From NCBI RefSeq assembly GCF_000373105.1, contig NZ_KB890425.1, positions 124,001 to 188,000 of the forward strand: 64,000 bases of DNA, in the 5' to 3' direction. This DNA comes from Neolewinella persica DSM 23188 (GTDB lineage Bacteria > Bacteroidota > Bacteroidia > Chitinophagales > Saprospiraceae). This document shows positions 53,166 to 60,201 of this stretch, in pieces. Under the pieces are notes generated by a model. It worked only from the letters and a program-made list of their open reading frames with translations. It made no database searches and was not told where the DNA came from. Every line of letters starts with the position of its first letter. The first letter of the stretch is position 1. The position numbers and the translations under genes are program-made.

Positions 53166-55862
53166 ATGAAGGCCTACTTTCACATCCTCTGCTGCCTGAT
53201 TGTATGGATTGGCCCGGCAACTGCCGGGCTATCCGCACAATCCGGATGGCTGGCGCATCCGGAGCTTCGGGCAGCTTATGATTCCCTGGTTCAGCTGGCA
53301 GAAACCTATCCCGATGATTCGATTGCCCGAAAATCATGGTTGCTGCACCAATCGGGCCTCCGGGCCTCCGGTTCCAGAGAATTCACAGATGCCATTGGGG
53401 TTACCCAACGGGCACTTGACTTGCGGATGAGTCAGGAAGACAACTTCGAAATCGAGGTGGTGCTTTCTGCCTTTAATCTGGGGACCTATTATAATATGCG
53501 GGAAGAGTATCAGGAAGCCCTGGATCACTTTGGCATGGTACTCAACCGGGCCCCTCACCGTAAGGAAGGGGTAGCCCACTACCAGTGTGGTATCGTTTAC
53601 GGTAAGATGGGAGAATTGGTTGCTTCGGGGCAGGCATTTTCCAGGGCGGCTGAGTTGCCTCCCTTCAAGGAGGAAGGGATCAACCGGGCCTACCTCTGGC
53701 AACAAATGGCCCTGGTTGAATTGTCGAAGTTGAGCGTAGCGGGCGGACTCGCGGCCATTCCTAAATTTCAGCGGGCGTTAGAATATTTTGTCCGGGAGGA
53801 ATACTGGTATTCCGAGATGGAAACCAGGAGCTTGTTGGGTTGGGCTTATACGGAGGCAGGACAATACGAAAACGCGATCAAAGAGCTGACGAGTGCCAGA
53901 GAACTGGCCCTGGAATTGGAGATCGATGATACCGACCTGTCTACCATTTACAGCAACCTGGGCCTGGCCTATCGGCGTTCGGGCCGGCCAAAGGAAGCGC
54001 TGGCGCAATACGAAAAAGCCCTGGAGGTAGAGGCAACTTATGATGACCCGGGAGTCCCAAATATTTCGATAGCCACCTATTTCGATAATATTGCAACGGT
54101 ATACCTCGAAGCCGGTCAACCAGATTCCGCCTTACTGTATACCCAGCGTGCACTGGCCAGAACCGTGTCAGGGTTCACGCCTGCTGATAGCGATGAACTG
54201 CCGCTCCTTAATGACATGACGGGATCCAGACAAAGTCTGGTAACTTTCCTCCAGGACAAAGCCCTTGCCCAAGTCGCAATGGCCCGTAATGGTGCTACCG
54301 AAAACCTTGAGTCCTCCCTGGCCACCTACCGGCTGGCCGATGAACTGCTGGACCTCATGCGGCAAGATCAACTCCTGGAAGACACCCGGACCTTTTGGCG
54401 GGCGGATGCCCGTACGCTTTATGAGCGCGCCATCGATGCGGCGGTAGCGGCGGGAGATCCGGTGTCAGCTTTTTATTTTCTGGAGAAAGCCCGTGCCCGT
54501 CTATTGCTGGATGAACTTAGCGCCGATCGCGCTGGTGAAAATCTGCCGGAGTTCGTCAGGGATCGACTTGATGCCGCTGCGCGGCAAACCCGCCTGTCTT
54601 CGAATGACCCCGTGGAGCTACAGCAATTTCGCAGATTACAAGACAGCATCTTTACGGCGTTCCCCCGGTATGCGGAAGCCCGACTGGGGGCAGCACCGCC
54701 CGACCCGGCCCGATTGGCGGAGATCCTGGGGGCTGACCGTACACTGGTGGAGTACTTCGTTACCGAAAAGCTTACTCTGGCCCTCCGCTGGTCCCAAAAA
54801 CAGGGACTTGAATTTTTGGAGCTGCCACCTCCGGATCGTTGGCGGGACCGTTTGCAGGCTTACCGCCAATCCCTTGTGGATCCTAACGAAGAAGTGTCGG
54901 CAACCGAAGCTCTTTATCTCTACTCCCAGTTAGTTGCTCCCCTAAAACTGGAGCCCGGTGATGCACTTACGATTGTGCCAGATGGAGACCTTTACTTATT
55001 ACCTTTTGGTGCCTTACTGACCGACGCCCCCGCTACGGACGAGGCCGGTTACCAGCACTGGCCCTGGTTGGCGGCAACTCATGACGTCCATTACGCCTTC
55101 TCGGTTCAGTTGCTTGATTTTGCCCGTAACCGCCGCGGCCGGGGGAATGGCCGGGCCCTGGCCCTCGCGCCGGTGGCACGGTTGCGGCAAGATGGCCCCC
55201 TGGACCCGAAACTGGAGTTACCGGCCACCTTACGCACCGTCCGGCACATCGCCAGCCTTTTTCCTGCCGATACCCTGATCAACGATCAGGCCAGTCCCGG
55301 GGCATTCCGACGGAAGGCTGATGCCTACAGCCTGATACACCTTGGTACCCATGCTTACCTCGATCAAGGGGGGAGTTTTCTTCTGCACGGTCAACCCGGA
55401 GAGCAGCATTATGCGATGAATAACCTGGCCGATCATAATCTCCAGGCCGATCTTGTGGTGATGGGGGCCTGCGAAACCGGACTGGGCAAACAACTGGTCG
55501 GGGAGGGCGTGGCCAGTCTGGGGCGGGGCTTTGCCCGGCGCGGAGCGCCGGCGCTGGTGATGAGCCTGTGGTCGATCGATGATGCTACAACGGCAGAACT
55601 ACTTAACGCTACCTACGATGGATTGGCTGCGGCCTCCGGACCAGCGGCGGCGCTCTATACCGCCGGGAATAGTTACCGGACCAACGTTACCAATCCTCGA
55701 TTTGGCCACCCGTATTACTGGGCAGGGCTGGTATACTATGGGCCGGAGATGCCGCTGGAAATGGGGGCTACCGGGAGTTATTTACGCTTATGGTTATTGG
55801 CTGGCTTTGGGTTGGTTATTGGCTGTTGGTGGGTGACGAGGGGGGTGTTGAAGGCACTTTAG
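53166..55862 (+). CDS. Exported TPR-CHAT caspase-like protease with C-terminal membrane anchor
   Basis: 898 residues. A signal peptide (MKAYFHILCCLIVWIGPATAGLSAQ) is followed by at least six TPRs through about residue 400 (YENAIKELTSARELALEL, SNLGLAYRRSGRPKEALAQYEKALEVEATY). A CHAT domain then has DGDLYLLPFGALL, catalytic His729 in IHLGTHAYLD and Cys769 in VVMGACETGLG, plus VASLGRGFARRGAPALVMSLWSIDD. A hydrophobic tail (LRLWLLAGFGLVIGCWWVT) ends the protein. The CHAT domain would face the periplasm. CHAT proteases are caspase relatives; its target is unknown. Confidence 0.92.
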   Translation: MKAYFHILCCLIVWIGPATAGLSAQSGWLAHPELRAAYDSLVQLAETYPDDSIARKSWLLHQSGLRASGSREFTDAIGVTQRALDLRMSQEDNFEIEVVLSAFNLGTYYNMREEYQEALDHFGMVLNRAPHRKEGVAHYQCGIVYGKMGELVASGQAFSRAAELPPFKEEGINRAYLWQQMALVELSKLSVAGGLAAIPKFQRALEYFVREEYWYSEMETRSLLGWAYTEAGQYENAIKELTSARELALELEIDDTDLSTIYSNLGLAYRRSGRPKEALAQYEKALEVEATYDDPGVPNISIATYFDNIATVYLEAGQPDSALLYTQRALARTVSGFTPADSDELPLLNDMTGSRQSLVTFLQDKALAQVAMARNGATENLESSLATYRLADELLDLMRQDQLLEDTRTFWRADARTLYERAIDAAVAAGDPVSAFYFLEKARARLLLDELSADRAGENLPEFVRDRLDAAARQTRLSSNDPVELQQFRRLQDSIFTAFPRYAEARLGAAPPDPARLAEILGADRTLVEYFVTEKLTLALRWSQKQGLEFLELPPPDRWRDRLQAYRQSLVDPNEEVSATEALYLYSQLVAPLKLEPGDALTIVPDGDLYLLPFGALLTDAPATDEAGYQHWPWLAATHDVHYAFSVQLLDFARNRRGRGNGRALALAPVARLRQDGPLDPKLELPATLRTVRHIASLFPADTLINDQASPGAFRRKADAYSLIHLGTHAYLDQGGSFLLHGQPGEQHYAMNNLADHNLQADLVVMGACETGLGKQLVGEGVASLGRGFARRGAPALVMSLWSIDDATTAELLNATYDGLAAASGPAAALYTAGNSYRTNVTNPRFGHPYYWAGLVYYGPEMPLEMGATGSYLRLWLLAGFGLVIGCWWVTRGVLKAL

Positions 55863-55899
55863 TGATCGTTGCTCCATCCTGCTATGTTTTACAAGCTTT

Positions 55900-55955
55900 G
55901 TTCCCCGGCACTTGTGCCGGTTTATAAGAGAGGACCGGCACAAGTGCCGGGGAAC
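55900..55955. terminator. Long perfect hairpin between convergent genes
   Basis: The arms at 55900-55921 and 55934-55955 are perfect 22-bp inverted repeats around a 12-nt loop. Each arm contains its own palindrome CCGGCACTTGTGCCGG. It has no T-run but lies exactly between two gene ends. Confidence 0.6.
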
Positions 55956-55973
55956 GAGGCTCTCCAAAAGCAC

Positions 55974-56537
55974 TCAACGCAAACGACGAATCACCCGCCA
56001 GTAATTAGCGTGCTCCAGCCGCAATACCCTTTCTGCAATCTTTTCGGGCGTATCCTCCGGGTCCAACCGGACAGCAGCCTGGAAAACGGTGTTCCCTTCA
56101 TCGTATTTTTCGTTGACGTAATGAATGGTAATTCCACTCTCCGTTTCTCCGTTGGCCTTTACGGCCCGGTGAACGTTGGCACCGTACATCCCTTTCCCGC
56201 CGTAGTCGGGCAAGAGGGCCGGGTGAATGTTGAGTATCCGGTTGGGAAACGCCCGGACCAAATAAGCGGGGACAAGCCACAGGAAACCGGCCAGCGCGAT
56301 GAGGTCGACGTTGAAATGCTTCAGATCGTCCAGTAACGCCTCGGAGTTGTTGAAGCCATCGCGTTTGAGGACAAGGGTGGGAACGTTACGTTCGGCGGCC
56401 ATCAGCAGCGCGCCGGCATTTGCTTTATTGCTGACCAGTAAGACGACCTCTACGCCATCTTCCGGATGTGCCTGGAAGCGATCGATGATGGTGCGTGCGT
56501 TGGAACCGGTTCCGGAAACGAAGAGGGCGAGTTTCAT
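55974..56537 (-). CDS. purN: Phosphoribosylglycinamide formyltransferase (GART)
   Basis: Transfers a formyl group from 10-formyl-THF to GAR in purine synthesis. 187 residues, full family length. The N-terminal LFVSGTGSNARTIID binds phosphoribose. FLWLVPAYLVRAFPNRILNIHPALLPDYGGKGMYG contains the catalytic Asn-His region, and GITIHYVNEKYDEGNTVFQ holds the catalytic Asp. An AGTCAG-type octamer tract (56538-56580) directly precedes the ATG. A decayed partial copy lies at 62529-62907. Confidence 0.96.
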   Translation of the reverse strand: MKLALFVSGTGSNARTIIDRFQAHPEDGVEVVLLVSNKANAGALLMAAERNVPTLVLKRDGFNNSEALLDDLKHFNVDLIALAGFLWLVPAYLVRAFPNRILNIHPALLPDYGGKGMYGANVHRAVKANGETESGITIHYVNEKYDEGNTVFQAAVRLDPEDTPEKIAERVLRLEHANYWRVIRRLR

Positions 56538-56642
56538 AGTCAGAGCGTCAGATAGTCAGGGAGGCAGCGCGTCAGGGGCCGGGATTGTTTTTCGGAACCT
56601 AAGCGTGGTACGAAGGTAAGTTGTTCCTTGCTATCGGTTTTT

Positions 56643-56663
56643 GGCGCGGGCGCGGGTGCAAGG
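56643..56663 (+). repeat. Dispersed G-rich repeat, copy R15
   Basis: GGCGCGGGCGCGGGTGCAAG. No inward-facing partner is seen before the window ends. Confidence 0.75.
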
Positions 56664-56715
56664 ATGTGGTTTTGTTCAGCCATTAGTTTGTACCTTTTAT
56701 AATTTTTCGCAGGAC

Positions 56716-57255
56716 CTAAGTTTTAAAGAAAAAGCCTATTCCAATACTCGGGATAATCGGCCAACTTAGGTCGAAATTAAAGCACCAAGTACATGATGGT
56801 AATGGTTTTTTTATTATTGACTTGCTGCTCATCTCATGAAGAATTCCAAATTCGATCTGAAAGCCGGTTTTATCCGAAATATTTATTTCTCTACCGATCC
56901 GTGTATTGAAGTGTAAGTATTTGTTTATTTTATATTCATCTTCGTCTCGAAGATAATTCAACCCAATCTTTCCATACCAAGGGCGTCTGGTGGACAATTT
57001 GGAAGGTCTTCCAAAGTGGTAATAAACGTCACTTGAAATAGATATAGAACTTTCATCAATTGCAGGAAATGAACCAATACTAGACCCTATTTGAAACTGG
57101 TTAATTTGATACCGTACACCAACATTTAATAACTCTGGTATGCCAACTCCAGTCGTGATATTAAAATCCTTCTGTGCAGAGGCTTGATGTAAAGTGCCGA
57201 ATAAAAAGATAATTACTATGAAAATATAAAATGGTGATTTCACTACGTCTTTCAT
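56716..57255 (-). CDS. Low-GC secreted protein, probable small beta-barrel
   Basis: 179 residues with a signal peptide (VKSPFYIFIVIIFLFGTLHQASA). Alternating strands (DFNITTGVGIPELLNVGVRYQINQFQIGSSIGSF, SSDVYYHFGRP, WYGKIGLNYL) end in IGIGFFFKT, typical of a small outer-membrane barrel. Its base composition is AT-rich compared with purN. Its function is unknown. Confidence 0.7.
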   Translation of the reverse strand: MKDVVKSPFYIFIVIIFLFGTLHQASAQKDFNITTGVGIPELLNVGVRYQINQFQIGSSIGSFPAIDESSISISSDVYYHFGRPSKLSTRRPWYGKIGLNYLRDEDEYKINKYLHFNTRIGREINISDKTGFQIEFGILHEMSSKSIIKKPLPSCTWCFNFDLSWPIIPSIGIGFFFKT

Positions 57256-57378
57256 ATCTTTTATATTTAGGTGGTTTTGAAATGAATATGTTGGAATGAT
57301 TCACAACGATTCGTCCAGCCGAAAGCCACCCAACTGGGGCCTTCAGAGAGCCCGGAAGTGCTAGAGGGTACCTTGTTT

Positions 57379-59910
57379 TTATTGCACTAAAAACTTACGA
57401 ACGCTACGTGCTGTGCCATCATCTAATTGAATGAAATAGCTCCCTTTTTTCAACGAAGCAATGTTCACTGAAAAGATCTGTTGACCAACAGCGGAACGTA
57501 GCTGCTGCTTCAACAGGCGTCCATATAAATCAAATACCTTTATGGTTACAGATCCACTTCCACCAGAATGGTACCTGATGTTCAAGTTGTCCGCTTTTAT
57601 AGGATTGGGATAAAGAGTGAATTCAAAGCTATTTGCGCTAACCAAATTGTCCCTTGAAGACGTCAAGCCATCGTTGGTGTACAGTTTCGCAATTTTCACA
57701 CCGAAGCCTTTCTCTCCTGTTATCAAAACGTCGTTATCCCCGTCCCCGTCAATATCCGAAAAGGCCACCGAACTAGCGACCAGGCCATCGAATGGGGTGC
57801 CCGCCAATTCCGTAAAATTACCACCTACGTTAGTATATAACTTTGTAATTCGCTCAGAAGAGACGCTCAGCCCGGTTATCAAAACGTCGTTATCGCCGTC
57901 CCCGTCCACATCTGAAAAGGCCACCGAACTTAAGAATACACCTTCAAGAGGGGTGTCTGCTACTTCCGTGAAGCCACCCTCGATGTTGGTGTACAGCTTA
58001 GTAATAGGGGCGAATGAACCTTTATTACCCGTGACCAGCAGGTCTTGATCACCGTCTCCGTCCACGTCCGAAAAAGCCACTGATCCATACGCCACGCCAT
58101 CGAATGGAGTACCCGTAACTTCGGTGAAGCGCCCCTCAGCATTAGTGTATAGTTTCGCAACTGGCTCGTCTGAACTATTCTTGCCCGTGATCAACACATC
58201 CTGGTCCCCATCGCCGTCTACGTCCGCAAAAGCCACTGAGCCTGACTCCACACCCTCAAAGGGAGTACTTGCCACTTCCGTAAAGCTGCCTCTATCGTTG
58301 GCGTAGAGTTTGGTGATGGGTTCGGAGGAAATGTTCCGTCCCGTAATCAGCACATCGCTGTCTCCATCACCGTCAACGTCCGAAAAGGCCACTGAGCTAT
58401 ACCCAACGCCCTCAAAGGGGGTACCTACCGCTTCGGTAAAGCGCCCCTCAGTATTGATGTATAATTTCGCAATAATATCGAATGCTTCTTTATACCCCGT
58501 AATCAGCACGTCGTTGTCACCGTCATCGTCAACATCGGAAAAAGCCACCGAACTCCACATAACACCGTCAAAGGGCGTATCCACAACTTCTGTAAAATTG
58601 CCGTCTACATTAGTGTACAGCTTCGCAATTCGCTCGTCTGAACCATTCACACCTGTGATTAGCACATCCTTGTCCCCATCGTCGTCTACATCCGCAAAAG
58701 TCACCGAACCTGACGTCACACCATCAAAAGGGGTGCCCGCAGCTGCCATAAAGCTCCCCTCAGTATTAGTATACAGTTTCGCAATTCGCTCGTCTAAACC
58801 ATTCCAACCTGTGATCAATACGTCTTCGTCCCCGTCGCTGTCAACATCTGAGAAGGCTACTGAACTAAGCCATACTCCCTCGAAAGGGGTATCCATAACT
58901 TTCGTAAAACTGCCCTCAGCGTTGGTGTACAGCTTCGCAATTCGCTCACCTGAGACATTGTTCAGTCCTGTGATCAGCACATCCTGATCACCATCGTTGT
59001 CTACGTCTGCAAAAGCAATAGAACTCCATATCACTCCGTCAAAGGGGGTGCCCGCAACTTCTGTGAAACTGCCCCCTAAGTTGGTGTACAGCTTCGTAAT
59101 TCGCTCGTCTGAGCCGTTCGCACCCGCGATTAGCAGGTCTTGGTCACCATCGTTGTCTATGTCCGCAAAAGCAACAGCACCTGCTCTCACTCCCATAAAA
59201 GGAGTACCCTCAACTTCCGTGAAGCTCCCCCCAGCGTTGGTGTACAGTTTCGCAATTCGCTCTATTGAACTATTCAGACCAGTGATTAGTAGGTCCTGGT
59301 CGCCATCGTCGTCTACATCCGCAAAAGCAACAGCACTTATGTTCACCCCTTCGAAGGGGGTGCTAACTGCTTCCGTAAAGGTCCCTCCATCATTAGTATA
59401 TAGTTTCGCAATTCGCTCTATTGAGCCATTCATTCCCGTGATCAGCACATCACTATCCCCATCGTCGTCTACGTCAGCAAAAGCAATAGAACCACCTGCC
59501 ACGCCTTCAAAAGGGGTGCCGGCAACTTCCGTAAAACTTCCACTATCATTAGTATATAGTTTAGTAATAGGTTCGTCTAAACCGTTCCTACCCGTGATCA
59601 GCACATCGCTATCCCCGTCGTCGTCTACATCAGCAAAAGCAATAGAACCATCCGCCACGCCTTCAAAAGGGGTGCCGGCCACTTCGGTGAAACGGCCCTT
59701 CGTGTTAATGTACAGTTTTGAAATAGGCTCAGAAGCGTTTTTTCCCCCTGTGATCAGTACGTCCTGATCACCATCACCGTCTATGTCCGAAAATGCCACT
59801 GAACTAAATGCAACACCATCGAAGGGAAAGGCCCTTGGCACTTCAGTAAACATTTGGGCCGAAAGTAATTGCCCAAAAAAGAAGAGTGTAAAAAATAGTA
59901 TGTTTTTCAT
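57379..59910 (-). CDS. T9SS-secreted protein of fourteen FG-GAP/VCBS repeats
   Basis: 843 residues from ATG 59910 (signal peptide MKNILFFTLFFFGQLLSAQ); the frame is open to 60003. Fourteen near-identical repeats of about 52 residues follow. Each has the pattern FTEVxGTPFxGVxxxSVAFxDVDxDGDxDVLITG...AKLYTN, where the DxDxDGDxD loop should bind Ca2+. The C-terminus is a type A sorting domain (FTLYPNPIKADNLNIRY...GSYFIQL...KFLVQ). It probably forms a surface beta-propeller or superhelix used in binding or adhesion. Confidence 0.92.
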   Translation of the reverse strand: MKNILFFTLFFFGQLLSAQMFTEVPRAFPFDGVAFSSVAFSDIDGDGDQDVLITGGKNASEPISKLYINTKGRFTEVAGTPFEGVADGSIAFADVDDDGDSDVLITGRNGLDEPITKLYTNDSGSFTEVAGTPFEGVAGGSIAFADVDDDGDSDVLITGMNGSIERIAKLYTNDGGTFTEAVSTPFEGVNISAVAFADVDDDGDQDLLITGLNSSIERIAKLYTNAGGSFTEVEGTPFMGVRAGAVAFADIDNDGDQDLLIAGANGSDERITKLYTNLGGSFTEVAGTPFDGVIWSSIAFADVDNDGDQDVLITGLNNVSGERIAKLYTNAEGSFTKVMDTPFEGVWLSSVAFSDVDSDGDEDVLITGWNGLDERIAKLYTNTEGSFMAAAGTPFDGVTSGSVTFADVDDDGDKDVLITGVNGSDERIAKLYTNVDGNFTEVVDTPFDGVMWSSVAFSDVDDDGDNDVLITGYKEAFDIIAKLYINTEGRFTEAVGTPFEGVGYSSVAFSDVDGDGDSDVLITGRNISSEPITKLYANDRGSFTEVASTPFEGVESGSVAFADVDGDGDQDVLITGKNSSDEPVAKLYTNAEGRFTEVTGTPFDGVAYGSVAFSDVDGDGDQDLLVTGNKGSFAPITKLYTNIEGGFTEVADTPLEGVFLSSVAFSDVDGDGDNDVLITGLSVSSERITKLYTNVGGNFTELAGTPFDGLVASSVAFSDIDGDGDNDVLITGEKGFGVKIAKLYTNDGLTSSRDNLVSANSFEFTLYPNPIKADNLNIRYHSGGSGSVTIKVFDLYGRLLKQQLRSAVGQQIFSVNIASLKKGSYFIQLDDGTARSVRKFLVQ

Positions 59911-60201
59911 CTTGTTTGATTTTTGGTATGCTAATCGAGTTGGTTCTTTATTTGGTGGCTGCCTACCTACCGGATGGAGGGGATGGCACGCACTTGAGGG
60001 CATGGGTTTTATAATGAAATGAATTAGTCAATAAGTAGTACCGGAGACCATTAAGGTCATTCCCTTTTTTGTTCTAAGCAATGACTTTTAGCACTGATGA
60101 AAATGATACTTATCAAAAAGGATAAGTTTATGAACATTAGGTTCGGCGTGAAGTGCTTTGTCTTCTATGCCCATTATGGGCAAGTGCTTTTAATTGGATA
60201 C

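Noticed and set aside
50248-55862. Calling the CHAT operon a craspase (type III-E CRISPR) module
   Set aside because: No cas genes or array are present, and the CHAT protein has a signal peptide and tail anchor that place it outside the cytosol. Only the regulatory logic is similar.
57617-59767. Long plus-strand open frames opposite the FG-GAP gene, with repeats such as PVISTSLSPSPSTSEKATE
   Set aside because: They are antisense shadows of the 52-residue repeats and have no signal peptide or conserved domain.
57379-59910. Regular direct repeats that might suggest a CRISPR array
   Set aside because: The repeats are 156 bp, contiguous and translate to FG-GAP modules. There are no spacers and no cas genes in the window.
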